Positions 13,231-20,956 of a stretch of 20,956 bases of DNA are shown here, piece after piece (positions within the stretch are counted from its first letter, which is position 1; each line of letters opens with the position of its first letter). Source of the stretch: Lachnospiraceae bacterium UBA3774 (lineage in GTDB: Bacteria; Bacillota; Clostridia; Lachnospirales; Lachnospiraceae); assembly GCA_002369255.1 (NCBI GenBank), contig DFFO01000090.1, positions 1 through 20,956 on the forward strand, in the 5' to 3' direction. A program made the position numbers and the translations under genes. The notes under the pieces were generated by a model. The model did no database searches. It saw nothing but the letters and a program-made list of their open reading frames with translations, and was not told the origin of the DNA.

Positions 13231-14991
13231 TTAATAATTTGTTTCCAGTATCACCGGAATGACTATGGGATTTCTTTGAAATCTCTCCCAGAGATATTCC
13301 TCCATATCTTTTTTTATCACGGATCTTATTTTGACCGTCTCCCTGATTTTTTTCTGATAGCAGTAGTCAATGCTGTCAAGCGCTACTCCTCTCATTTCCT
13401 CCATAATATCTCCGGATTCTTTTACGTATACAAATCCCCTTGTGATGATCTCGGGGCCTGCTATAAACATTCCGCTGTGCTTTTCCCGCACGAGCGCAAC
13501 AAGTATAAATCCGCTCGCGGAAAGGCTTTGCCTGTCCTTTATTACGGAAACGCCAACGTCGCCGACGCCGAGTCCGTCAACGTATATCTCCCTTGCGGTG
13601 ACCTTATCTATCACTTTTCCAGCCTTTGCGCTAAGTGAAAGCACATCACCGGCTTCAAGCACGAAAATGCGTCCTTTAGGCACTCCGAGTTCTTCGGCTA
13701 TGGCTGCGTTTGCCATAAGATGTCTGTATTCTCCGTGCACGGGAATCGCATATACGGGTTTTAAAAGCGAATACATCAGCTCAAGCTCCTGCTTGCAGGC
13801 ATGTCCTGAAACGTGGGTGTCCTGATAAACCACCTTCGCTCCCCTGGCCGCGAGCTCGTTCATTACTTTTGTTACGGCCCTTTCATTGCCGGGAATGGGA
13901 TTTGAACTGAAAACGATCACGTCACCGGGTTTTATGGATACTTTTTTGTGCTCGCCTCCCGCCATGCGCGACAGCGCGGCCATGGCCTCTCCCTGGCTTC
14001 CCGTAGTGATAAATACGAGCTTGCTGTCCGGATAATCGTTCATTTCGTCAACGCCGATCATAGTGCCGCCGGGTATTTTCAGATATCCCAGCTCCTGAGC
14101 CGTGGAAATCGTGTTTTCCATGCTTCTTCCCTGCAATATGACCTTGCGGTTGTATTTTTTCGCGGTATTTATCAGCTGTTGAACGCGGTCGAGATTTGAT
14201 GAAAAAGTCGCCACAATAATCCTGTTTTTGCTGTTTTCGGCAAACAGTCTGTCAAAGGTTTTTGCCACCATGATCTCCGAAGGCGTAAACCCTTCCCGCA
14301 TGGCGTTTGTGCTGTCCGATAGCAGCGCGATCACTCCTTCTTTCCCTATCTCAGCTATCCTCTGAAGATCGATCGCGTCTCCGAAAAGCGGAGTATAGTC
14401 AACCTTGAAGTCTCCAGTATGAAAAACGGTTCCTATAGGAGTCTTTACTGCGATGGCGCATGCTCCTGGAATGCTGTGGTTCGTTTTGATAAATTCAACA
14501 CGCAGATCGCCGACCCTGATCCTGTCACCCGGAGCGACTTCGCGAAGTCTTGCCTTGTCTGCGATATTTGCTTCTTCGAGCTTGTTTTTTATCAGCCCGA
14601 GCGTAAGCTTTGTGCCATATACCGGAACCGGCAACTGAGGCAGAATATAAGGGAGGGCGCCGATATGATCTTCGTGTCCGTGAGTGATGAAAAAGCCCTT
14701 TACCATGCGCTCATTTTCAAGCAGATAGGTAATATCGGGAATAACCTTGTCTATTCCCAGCATATCGGATTCCGGAAAAGAAATTCCGCAATCGATCACT
14801 ACTATATTGTCTTTATATCGAATGGCGGTGATATTCATCCCGATCTTGTCGAGTCCGCCGAGAGGTATTATCTGTATTTTATCGGATTGTCTGTCTGTTT
14901 TTACAGGTTTTTTTACTGTCTTTTTATCGATGCGTCTTCGGGAGTTCTTAGGCAAATCCGTCTCCCTTTTTTTATTTATATCTTTTTTCAT
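13231..14991 (-). CDS. rnj: Ribonuclease J
   Basis: RNase J is the 5'-to-3' exonuclease and endonuclease that carries out much mRNA decay and RNA maturation in Firmicutes. The 586-residue protein has a metallo-beta-lactamase core with HGHEDHIG (His104, His106, Asp108, His109), TNHSIPGACA, FHTGDFKVD (metal Asp) and IPVHGEYRHL, a beta-CASP domain with GSQGEAMAAL and DTHVSGHA, and the usual C-terminal domain. A 37-residue, very basic N-terminal extension (KKDINKKRE, RRRIDKKTVKKPVK) precedes the normal start of the fold at IQIIPLGGLDKIG and may bind RNA or partners. The ATG at 14991 has AAGGAG 4 bases upstream. It is the last gene of the vanW/glycosyltransferase operon (30 bp after the previous stop) and is followed by a terminator. 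Sequence does not tell whether it is the J1 or J2 type. Confidence 0.95.
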   Translation of the reverse strand: MKKDINKKRETDLPKNSRRRIDKKTVKKPVKTDRQSDKIQIIPLGGLDKIGMNITAIRYKDNIVVIDCGISFPESDMLGIDKVIPDITYLLENERMVKGFFITHGHEDHIGALPYILPQLPVPVYGTKLTLGLIKNKLEEANIADKARLREVAPGDRIRVGDLRVEFIKTNHSIPGACAIAVKTPIGTVFHTGDFKVDYTPLFGDAIDLQRIAEIGKEGVIALLSDSTNAMREGFTPSEIMVAKTFDRLFAENSKNRIIVATFSSNLDRVQQLINTAKKYNRKVILQGRSMENTISTAQELGYLKIPGGTMIGVDEMNDYPDSKLVFITTGSQGEAMAALSRMAGGEHKKVSIKPGDVIVFSSNPIPGNERAVTKVMNELAARGAKVVYQDTHVSGHACKQELELMYSLLKPVYAIPVHGEYRHLMANAAIAEELGVPKGRIFVLEAGDVLSLSAKAGKVIDKVTAREIYVDGLGVGDVGVSVIKDRQSLSASGFILVALVREKHSGMFIAGPEIITRGFVYVKESGDIMEEMRGVALDSIDYCYQKKIRETVKIRSVIKKDMEEYLWERFQRNPIVIPVILETNY

Positions 14992-15021
14992 GAAACTCCT
15001 TGTTGATTCTTTTTCCGGAAA

Positions 15022-16083
15022 CTATCTTCCGGCTTTGAGCGCCGCAAAAATACGCGTATTGCGGCTTTTTACAAACGAGATGGTCTTTGCTTCCGCATAC
15101 GTCCAAAAAACGCTTTTTTGCCTGATGGGGATCAGCATCAGACGCATCATCATGCTGCGCGGTTTTGCATATTTCAGAGCCCCGTCCACTCTGGGGTTTT
15201 GAAGCATTTTCCGGATCTCGGCCTTTTTTTCTTTTTTGTTCATCTTGCAGTCGCGGTTTGTCAGATTTTCAAGACAGCCGATAAATCTTTCAATATATCT
15301 GCGAGAGAGAAATTCCCGGCTCTGCGGGCTGTCAACGCCCCAATAGGCATACAGCTCTTCCATCCAGCCGTGTTCTTCCTCGCGCTTATCGTACATATCG
15401 CTTCTGTATGCGGCAGTTTCCGACTCGGCTCTTTTTCTGATAAAATGATAGTAAGCCTCATCAGTCACAGCAATGCGCTCCGCGTCGCGTATCACGGAGA
15501 GCACAAAGGGGAAATCGTCCCAAAACGTCTGAGGAAACCGCAGCGATCTTTCTTCAATATAGCTGCGAAGCCAGAGCTTGTTCCACGGGGTATAAAGAAG
15601 ATTTTTGTCAAAAAGACCGTGCGCCGCAGCGCGGAAAGACTCTTTGTCTTCATAAACGCAGGACTCCGCAAAAAGCTCATCCCGTCTGAATTTGTCCTCG
15701 CTGTAATAGGTATCGATATAAAAACCCGCCACGACAAGCTGCGCCTGCGCGTTTTCCGCAAGAGAAACCATATCCGCAAGCATTTCAGGCTCCGCAAAAT
15801 CGTCCGAATCCATAAAGTAATAATATTTCCCGCGGGCCCTGTCCATGGCATAGTTTCTTGCGGACGGTGCGCCTCCGTTTTCTTTATGGAAAACCTGTAT
15901 TCTGTCGTCGTTTTGCGCGTATCTGTCGCAGATCGCTCCGCTGTTGTCCGGCGAGCCGTCGTCCACGATCAAAAACTCAAAGTCTGAAAACGTCTGCGCC
16001 TGAATGCTTTCTATCGCGGCGCCGACATAATCTTCAACTTTGTAAACGGGCATTATTACACTGACTGTAGGATTACTTTTCAT
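15022..16083 (-). CDS. Family 2 glycosyltransferase
   Basis: This 353-residue enzyme is predicted to transfer a sugar from a nucleotide donor to a lipid-linked polysaccharide intermediate at the inner membrane face. GT-A fold signatures: VSVIMPVYKVEDYV at the N-terminus, FLIVDDGSPDNSG (donor-binding Asp41-Asp42), ENGGAPSARNYAM, and YYYFMDSDDF with the metal-binding DxD-like motif (Asp92-Asp95). The C-terminal part (basic and hydrophobic, RMLMLIPIRQ-like region near 310-320) may contact the membrane. Its ATG lies inside the end of the upstream sugar-phosphate transferase gene (11-bp overlap), so translation is coupled. There is only a poor binding site of its own (AAGAAA). Donor and acceptor sugars cannot be deduced. 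Confidence 0.9.
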   Translation of the reverse strand: MKSNPTVSVIMPVYKVEDYVGAAIESIQAQTFSDFEFLIVDDGSPDNSGAICDRYAQNDDRIQVFHKENGGAPSARNYAMDRARGKYYYFMDSDDFAEPEMLADMVSLAENAQAQLVVAGFYIDTYYSEDKFRRDELFAESCVYEDKESFRAAAHGLFDKNLLYTPWNKLWLRSYIEERSLRFPQTFWDDFPFVLSVIRDAERIAVTDEAYYHFIRKRAESETAAYRSDMYDKREEEHGWMEELYAYWGVDSPQSREFLSRRYIERFIGCLENLTNRDCKMNKKEKKAEIRKMLQNPRVDGALKYAKPRSMMMRLMLIPIRQKSVFWTYAEAKTISFVKSRNTRIFAALKAGR

Positions 16084-17494
16084 TTTTCTTAAACTGCTCG
16101 GTAATCTTCTTTTCCAGCTCTTCCTGATGCTTCCTGTCTGTTTTGTCGTAACCTTCGGTGCTTTTATCGGGTCTTAAAAGAACCATTATCGTCTGGAAAA
16201 GGATCTTTGTGTCGTTCCAGAGGCTGAAAGTCTGAATATAAGTCAAATCCAGCATGAGCTTGTCTCTTGAAGACGTATTGTATTTTCCGTTGATCTGCGC
16301 ATATCCGGTGATCCCGGCCTTCATGCGGTAACGGTAGGCGTATTCGGGGAGTTCTTCAACGCTCATATAAACGCGATCGGCCATCTCGGCTCTCGGCCCG
16401 ACGACGCTCATTTGACCCTTGAGAACATTTACAAACTGCGGAACCTCGTCAAATCTTATTTTACGAAGTATCCGACCGACCTTGGTTATGCGGCCGTCTT
16501 TTTCCTCCGTCACCATGGTTCCGTCGGCATTTTCTTTCATCGTGCGAAGCTTATACAGCCGGAAAAAATTTCCGTTTATGGTAACCCTCTGCTGAACGAA
16601 AATGACTTTCCCGCCGTCTTCCGCCTTGATCGCAATGGCGGCCAGCAAAAGAAACGGCGACGTGAGCGCAAGTCCGAGAAGCGAGATAAAAATATCCGCC
16701 ACTCTTTTTACAATGCGCTGATGCATATTTTTCTCTTTGACCTCGGACGCGAGGAAGGACTGGTCGTTAAGCATCATGATACGGGAGGTGTTTGTGATCA
16801 GGTCCGTTACGCCGAGAGTCCTGTAAACACGGATGTTTTTCTGATAACAGAAATTCAGAAGCTTCTGCGCATATTCGTGCGGCATTATATCCAGAAAAAC
16901 ACTCTCGTATTTCGAGAGCAGATCAAAGAGATCTTCGTCGTCATATTTTACCACCTTGCAGATGGTATACTGCTTTTTGTATTTTTTTATCGCCTTAACG
17001 ATATGAACAACGTTTTCTTTATCGCCGTTTGAAACGATGATGCATCTTTCCGGGGGAACAAAGGAAAAATAAATATAATGGCCGCCATACGTCATTATGA
17101 ATACGACAATGACCTGCCATATGAACGATATCAGCACAAGCCACACGTCGTTCCAAAAGTACGGATACATTGCGTTGTTTGTCGTTTCGTTCGTATTCAT
17201 GACTACCATCAGGACAAACGCGGCGATATCCGCGACAAATACACAAAGAGAAACGGAAATGACTATGGGTTTGCTCTTTCTGACCCCGATATCATATCTG
17301 CCGTAAATATTGGCAAGCAGATACATGCTGAAGGCAAACGCCATCAGCATGACTACAGAAGTTCTTGAAAGTCTGAAAACCTGCGGATTGTTATAGGAAA
17401 GCAGCGCGAAAAGGATCAACGCGAGCAAAACATACAGCAGTATGCTCATAATGAGGACAACGCCTTTTCTGTTCTTGTATAAAAACTTCTTCAA
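16073..17494 (-). CDS. Polyprenyl-phosphate sugar-1-phosphate transferase (exopolysaccharide initiation)
   Basis: This 473-residue membrane enzyme probably starts surface polysaccharide synthesis by moving a hexose-1-phosphate from a UDP-sugar to undecaprenyl phosphate. Hydrophobic segments lie at about 12-33, 46-63, 77-98 and 117-137, followed by a soluble Rossmann-like region (CIIVSNGDKENVVHIVKAI, 151-240). The C-terminal bacterial sugar-transferase domain begins with a membrane helix (KRVADIFISLLGLALTSPFLL, 263-283) and shows QQRVTINGNFFRLYKLRTM (301-319), RFDEVPQFVNVLKG (347-360, catalytic Asp-Glu) and VVGPRAEM (364-371). This is the WcaJ/PglC-type layout. The start is TTG at 17494, with GAGG 8 bases upstream. 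It lies 18 bp after the VanW gene and overlaps the glycosyltransferase gene. Confidence 0.93.
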   Translation of the reverse strand: MKKFLYKNRKGVVLIMSILLYVLLALILFALLSYNNPQVFRLSRTSVVMLMAFAFSMYLLANIYGRYDIGVRKSKPIVISVSLCVFVADIAAFVLMVVMNTNETTNNAMYPYFWNDVWLVLISFIWQVIVVFIMTYGGHYIYFSFVPPERCIIVSNGDKENVVHIVKAIKKYKKQYTICKVVKYDDEDLFDLLSKYESVFLDIMPHEYAQKLLNFCYQKNIRVYRTLGVTDLITNTSRIMMLNDQSFLASEVKEKNMHQRIVKRVADIFISLLGLALTSPFLLLAAIAIKAEDGGKVIFVQQRVTINGNFFRLYKLRTMKENADGTMVTEEKDGRITKVGRILRKIRFDEVPQFVNVLKGQMSVVGPRAEMADRVYMSVEELPEYAYRYRMKAGITGYAQINGKYNTSSRDKLMLDLTYIQTFSLWNDTKILFQTIMVLLRPDKSTEGYDKTDRKHQEELEKKITEQFKKNEK

Positions 17495-17512
17495 ATCCTT
17501 TTCCTCGCGGTA

Positions 17513-19096
17513 TTAGTGTTCGCCTGACGCCGAAGGATCTTCCGGAGGTAATGCCGGAGTCGGATCTACCGTTGTAGGCGAGGTAGGTTCCGTCGGAGCG
17601 GAAGGCTGCGCAGGGTTTTGAGCGGGATCGGAAGATGATTCCGGAACGACCAGCGTTCCCTGCTTGATCGTCTGGAAGGACGCAGCGTAATAGTCCTCTT
17701 TGAATTTTATCGTTTCGGTAAGATTGCCGTCCACATATACCTTTTTTACAAGATAAGAGCGGCACTTGTCTCTGTTTGTACCCTTCTTTTCCACAAAGCC
17801 TACGGGCTGTGTGGGGTCTTTAACGATCTTTGTTTCGGAAGTGACCCTTTCGATTATAACCGACTCAAAGCTGATGCTTCTGTTTGACGGGCGGTATTCT
17901 TTTCCATAGATCGAAAACGTAAGCGTCGTTCCGTCGGCGCTTGCCGCTATATAAATCGCATAACCGGTATTGTTTGTGATCTTGACGTCCTTGTTGCCCC
18001 ACGAAATAGCGGCGTCATAAGACGGATCCACATATCCCACAAGCATTGAATGACAGTGCCTCTCGTCTATCTGAAGCTCCGCGCGAAGCGCAGCCTGATA
18101 AAGAGTAGTCGCCACCTGGCACACTCCGCCGCCGTAAGCTTCCACCGAGTCGCCGTTGTTGTACTCCGTGGCAAGCTGATATCCGTTTTCCGGCTCTCTC
18201 TTTTTCATAAGCTCGCTGGCCGATATCTGCTGTCCCGGCATTACAACGGTGCCGTTGATATTGCTGCTTCCGACGCGGACGTTTTCCTTTCGTCCGGGCT
18301 TGCTGCTGCTGTATTTCGTGCTGTAGGTCCCGAGTCTTGCGGATATCTGGTTCAGATCGGACGAAGTCACGGTGGGGACGTCGGTTCTGATGACCGCCTC
18401 CACGCTCATATCTGTTTTAATGTCTTTTTTGAGAAGCGCAAGTATCGCTGCTTCGGTCTGATCGGCGTCCGTAGCGGTTCCGACTGTTTCTGGAGTGACT
18501 ACAAATTCTCCGCTTACACGCGAGATCGACGCATTGACGGCAGGCTTATCGCTCACCGCAACATTGGCCGTAATATACTCGTCAAATTTGAGTTCATCGA
18601 CAACAAAAGGAACCTCTATGACCTTCTTGTCATATTTCAGATCCGTAATATCCTTGTATCTTTGGACAAGAAGTCCGTGCTGCCCGATAAAAGCCGCTTC
18701 CTGCAAAACAACGTCCGTATTGTAGGAAAATCCCATATCGGTCAGCGTCGTGGTATATGCATTTTCGCCTTTTTTAATCGTAAAAGGCGAGCCCATCACG
18801 TTGTCGAGATAATCTCCCAGCGCCTCTTTTGCCTGAGAGGGAGTCATCCCTCCGAGCGAAACCGGACCTGCGTAAATGCCTGTGGAAATAATAATGGAAT
18901 CGTCAAGTTCCACTTCCGGGATATCGAAGCTGCCCGGAAGAGCCGGCGACGTCGGAAGAGTATTTCCGGTCGGCTTGATCTTTCCTATTTCGGAACCTAT
19001 GCCCGCGGAATCTATACCCGCAGCCAAAACACCCGATCCTGCCATCAGTACAAAGACCGCGGCCAAAACTACTATATATTTACTGATACTTTTCAT
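17513..19096 (-). CDS. Exported VanW-domain protein
   Basis: This 527-residue protein is secreted or membrane-tethered. A signal peptide or anchor occupies about 1-26 (YIVVLAAVFVLMAGSGVLA). A putative peptidoglycan-binding type 4 domain follows (GPVSLGGMTPSQAKEALGDYL, about 77-98, to about 240). The VanW domain is at about 255-400 with the hallmark GGGVCQVATTLY (322-333) and HSMLVGYVDPSYDAAISWGNKDVKITN-like segment (349-375). A further beta-rich region and a Pro/Thr/Ser-rich tail (about 485-527) follow, the tail resembling a wall-spanning segment; no LPXTG is seen. VanW accompanies some vancomycin-resistance clusters but has no proven biochemical role, and this gene is no evidence for resistance. 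The ATG at 19096 has AAAGGAG 6-7 bases upstream. It is the first gene of the four-gene operon with the sugar-phosphate transferase, glycosyltransferase and RNase J. Confidence 0.92.
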   Translation of the reverse strand: MKSISKYIVVLAAVFVLMAGSGVLAAGIDSAGIGSEIGKIKPTGNTLPTSPALPGSFDIPEVELDDSIIISTGIYAGPVSLGGMTPSQAKEALGDYLDNVMGSPFTIKKGENAYTTTLTDMGFSYNTDVVLQEAAFIGQHGLLVQRYKDITDLKYDKKVIEVPFVVDELKFDEYITANVAVSDKPAVNASISRVSGEFVVTPETVGTATDADQTEAAILALLKKDIKTDMSVEAVIRTDVPTVTSSDLNQISARLGTYSTKYSSSKPGRKENVRVGSSNINGTVVMPGQQISASELMKKREPENGYQLATEYNNGDSVEAYGGGVCQVATTLYQAALRAELQIDERHCHSMLVGYVDPSYDAAISWGNKDVKITNNTGYAIYIAASADGTTLTFSIYGKEYRPSNRSISFESVIIERVTSETKIVKDPTQPVGFVEKKGTNRDKCRSYLVKKVYVDGNLTETIKFKEDYYAASFQTIKQGTLVVPESSSDPAQNPAQPSAPTEPTSPTTVDPTPALPPEDPSASGEH

Positions 19097-19132
19097 CGTT
19101 TCTCCTTTTTGAGATACTCTCTCAAGATAGAA

Positions 19133-19160
19133 AGTATATCAAAAAGTAAAAAAAATACAA
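19133..19160 (-). promoter_or_regulatory. Promoter of the vanW-rnj operon
   Basis: On the minus strand TTGTAT (19160-19155), a 16-bp T-rich spacer and TATACT (19138-19133) lie 37 bp before the vanW start. An imperfect dyad (ATACTTTCT with AGAGAGTAT) overlaps the -10 and early leader and could be an operator. Confidence 0.55.
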
Positions 19161-19225
19161 GCCCCTGCCAATATATGAAAAAAGGAGCCTTTGCCGCGAA
19201 AGCATAAGCAAAATGCCCCCGTTTC

Positions 19226-19253
19226 TTGATTTTTTTCTGCGATCATATATAAT
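19226..19253 (+). promoter_or_regulatory. Promoter of queT
   Basis: TTGATT (19226-19231), a 16-bp spacer and a perfect TATAAT (19248-19253). Transcription would begin around 19260, exactly at the foot of the leader hairpin. Confidence 0.7.
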
Positions 19254-19260
19254 ATCCCGC

Positions 19261-19320
19261 GGTGAGTTCGAAACCATCCTCACCCAGGGGCGACGCCCTC
19301 AAAAAACAAAACTAAGGAGA
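19261..19320 (+). promoter_or_regulatory. Structured queT leader, candidate preQ1 riboswitch
   Basis: The leader forms a hairpin GGTGAG/CTCACC (19261-19266 with 19279-19284; 12-base loop starting TTCGAAACC), then a smaller hairpin AGGG/CCCT (19286-19299), then an A-rich tail running into CTAAGGAGA, the ribosome binding site. preQ1 riboswitches upstream of queT use a loop-to-tail pseudoknot that hides the binding site, and an A-rich tail ending CTAAGG recalls class I. The second hairpin recalls class II or III layouts. I cannot assign a class by eye, and the match to a consensus is partial. Confidence 0.5.
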
Positions 19321-19326
19321 ATCAAA

Positions 19327-19821
19327 ATGAAAAGTCTTGAAAAGGGAACGAAATTTATCGCTCTCGGCGGCCTGATCGCCGCACTTTACGTAGTTCTGTC
19401 TCTTATTGCCACCGCTCTCGGTATTTCTTCCGGCGTAATACAGGTTCGTTTTTCGGAAGCGCTTTGCATACTTCCCTGTTTTACCACCGCAGCGATCCCC
19501 GGCGTGACCATCGGCTGTTTTATTACAAATCTTATTTCAGGCGGAGCTGCGCTTGATCTGATATTCGGAACGCTTGCCACCCTTATCGGAGCGGTCGGAA
19601 CTTATTTTCTGCGTAAGAACCGCTGGGTCGCGGCCGTACCGCCTATCGTGTCAAACGTCCTGATAATACCGTGGGTTCTGCGCGTAGCTTACGAAATGCC
19701 CGATTCCTATCCTTATATGATGCTGACTGTCTTTATCGGAGAATTTATATCTATCGGCATCCTGGGTGAACTTTTGTACACAGCCGCAGACAAGACAAAG
19801 ATCTTTAGCAAAATAAGTTAA
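19327..19821 (+). CDS. queT: QueT-family queuosine precursor transporter
   Basis: This 164-residue, very hydrophobic protein is probably the substrate-specific S component of an ECF-type importer for preQ1 or another queuosine precursor, working with ECF A/A'/T subunits encoded elsewhere. Membrane segments are at about 10-31, 45-68, 75-95, 101-121 and 130-152. Family marks include IQVRFSEALCILP (38-50), GCFITNLISGG (63-73) and DLIFGTLATLIGAVGT (77-92), with a basic N-terminus. The ATG at 19327 has AAGGAGA 6-7 bases upstream. A longer in-frame start at 19213 would lie upstream of the promoter and is rejected. Regulation is probably at translation, through the structured leader. It converges on aldA. 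Confidence 0.9.
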   Translation: MKSLEKGTKFIALGGLIAALYVVLSLIATALGISSGVIQVRFSEALCILPCFTTAAIPGVTIGCFITNLISGGAALDLIFGTLATLIGAVGTYFLRKNRWVAAVPPIVSNVLIIPWVLRVAYEMPDSYPYMMLTVFIGEFISIGILGELLYTAADKTKIFSKIS

Positions 19822-19834
19822 AAACGGTTTACGT

Positions 19835-19870
19835 AAAAAAAGCAGAAGGAGCATTTCCTTCCGCCTTTTT
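19835..19870. terminator. Bidirectional terminator between queT and aldA
   Basis: GAAGGA (19845-19850) pairs with TCCTTC (19856-19861) around a 5-base loop. The stem extends past one A-C mismatch by two GC pairs, with T5 on the plus side and a T7 run on the minus side. Confidence 0.75.
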
Positions 19871-19888
19871 ATTAGGAGAATATCTGCA

Positions 19889-20956
19889 TTACTGTTTGTT
19901 CAGATCGTAATCGATATAGCAGATATGAGTCTCGATAAACTCATCAAGGCCGTGTTCGCCGTCATCTCCGCCAAGACCCGACTGACGCACTCCCTGGTGG
20001 AAGCCCTGGAAGGCCTCGAAATGCTCGCGGTTTACATAGGTCTCACCGAAGTGGATCTCGTTGAGGGCGCGCATTACAACGTCGAAGTTTTGTGTATAAA
20101 TGGATGAAGTAAGACCGTAGATACAGTCGTTTGCCTTTTCGATAGCTTCATCAAGAGTCTTGAAGGTAGTGATGGGAAGTACCGGTCCGAAGATCTCTTC
20201 GCGCATGATCTGCATATCGTGAGTACATCCTGTAATAACCGTGGGCTCATAATAGAAGCCTTTTCCGTCAACGGTTGCCTTGTGGCCGCCGATCTCGATC
20301 TTCGCTCCCTGAGCGACCGCGCTTTGAACCAGTCTGTCAACATGCTCCTGCTGAGCTTTGTTTACCATCGGTCCCATATCAAACGTGCCGCCAAGACCCG
20401 GTCCAAACGTACATCTGCTAAAGCGCTCAATGATCTTCTTTACGAACTCATCATAAATTCCCTCCTGAACGTAAATACGCTCCGCGCAATTGCAGGCCTG
20501 TCCGGTATTGATGATACGTGAATTGAATACGTGTTCTATCGTCTCGTCAAGTTTGCAGTCGTCCATAATGATAACGGGCGCTTTTCCGCCGAGCTCGAGC
20601 GAAACCTTTGTTACGTTGTCCGCTGCGGTTCTCATGATCTTCTTTCCGGCTTCCGTGCTTCCGGTCATAGAAACAAGCGCTACCTTCGGGCTCTTGGAAA
20701 GAGCCTCTCCAACCTCTGCTCCGGAACCGGTAACTACGTTGATAACACCCTTGGGAAGCGAACTTTTTTCAACAAGCTTTGCGAATTCGTAGCAGCCGTT
20801 CGGGGAATCGCTCGAGGGCTTTAATACGACGGTGTCTCCGGCAATGAGAGCGGGAGCTACCTTGCGGCCGATGAGGAACAGGGGGAAGTTCCAGGGCATG
20901 ATTCCGGCAACTACGCCGATAGGCATCTTGTAAAGAAGAATATTTTCATTCGGGCG
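19889..20956 (-). CDS. aldA: Lactaldehyde/glycolaldehyde dehydrogenase (5' part beyond window)
   Basis: The C-terminal 355 residues of an NAD-dependent aldehyde dehydrogenase are visible; the start lies beyond the window's right edge. The first codons (RPNENILLYK before MPIGVVAGIMPWNFP) match the region preceding the nucleotide-binding domain, so coding continues to base 20956. Family residues in visible numbering: PWNFP (catalytic-site Asn), the NAD-binding TGSTEAGKKI (98-107), Glu121 in LELGGK, the nucleophile Cys155 in NTGQACNCAER, EEIFGPVLPI, and GETYVNREHFEAFQGFHQG with RQSGLGG near the end. GQxCNCAER and the NRE-FEA-QGFH stretch resemble E. coli AldA more than general aldehyde dehydrogenases, so (S)-lactaldehyde or glycolaldehyde oxidation is the best guess. 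This would link it to fucose/rhamnose breakdown, but no such genes are in view. Confidence 0.88.
   Translation of the reverse strand, partial: RPNENILLYKMPIGVVAGIMPWNFPLFLIGRKVAPALIAGDTVVLKPSSDSPNGCYEFAKLVEKSSLPKGVINVVTGSGAEVGEALSKSPKVALVSMTGSTEAGKKIMRTAADNVTKVSLELGGKAPVIIMDDCKLDETIEHVFNSRIINTGQACNCAERIYVQEGIYDEFVKKIIERFSRCTFGPGLGGTFDMGPMVNKAQQEHVDRLVQSAVAQGAKIEIGGHKATVDGKGFYYEPTVITGCTHDMQIMREEIFGPVLPITTFKTLDEAIEKANDCIYGLTSSIYTQNFDVVMRALNEIHFGETYVNREHFEAFQGFHQGVRQSGLGGDDGEHGLDEFIETHICYIDYDLNKQ

Noticed and set aside
17513..19096. Vancomycin resistance determinant
   Set aside because: VanW-domain proteins are common in Clostridia; no vanA/B ligase, vanH or vanX is present.
18050..19207. 385-residue rightward frame opposite the vanW gene
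   Set aside because: Antisense shadow with Arg/His/Cys-rich composition and no start signal.
19213..19326. Earlier start of queT
   Set aside because: It would lie upstream of the -35 and -10 elements and across the structured leader.

Overview
The window looks like chromosomal DNA of a Gram-positive, low-to-moderate GC member of the Clostridia, most plausibly Lachnospiraceae-like. The reasoning is the combination of RNase J, a VanW-domain wall protein, NlpC/P60 hydrolases with SH3 domains, a QueT transporter, a Tn916-type integrase remnant, strong AGGAGG-type ribosome binding sites and sigmaA-type promoters. The species cannot be named from the sequence.

Left part (1-3310), accessory in character: a WYL-type regulator fragment cut by the window edge is fused in frame to a Tn916-type tyrosine recombinase that also carries a one-base frameshift. 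Then come a low-molecular-weight protein tyrosine phosphatase (+) and, tail to tail with it, a gene (-) for an uncharacterised PD-(D/E)XK-like protein. The start of that gene is preceded by a striking array of seven exact 63-bp units, each with a strong hairpin. The array and its partner gene are the best candidate here for an undescribed system.

Middle part (3128-10407), metabolic and housekeeping: a tightly coupled pair, a ROK-like sugar kinase and nagA (amino-sugar use), behind a leader with two dyad repeats; pckA (gluconeogenesis/anaplerosis) with its own promoter; then convergent htpG (-), and divergent from it a DUF308/HdeD-like membrane protein (+). Convergent pairs are separated by clear bidirectional hairpin terminators.

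Cell-surface part (10425-19160, all -): from its promoter near 19160 a four-gene operon runs VanW protein, polyprenyl sugar-phosphate transferase, family 2 glycosyltransferase and RNase J, ending at a terminator at 13199-13225. Immediately behind it a consensus sigmaA promoter (TTGACA-17-TATAAT) drives two tandem NlpC/P60 hydrolase paralogues. A WalR-box-like site lies just downstream of that promoter. These genes fit a surface polysaccharide and peptidoglycan-remodelling block with an RNA-decay enzyme at the end of one operon.

Right part: queT (+), a predicted queuosine-precursor transporter with a structured leader compatible with a preQ1 riboswitch, converges on aldA (-), a lactaldehyde/glycolaldehyde dehydrogenase truncated by the window edge. 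No rRNA, tRNA, CRISPR array or intact transposon was recognised.
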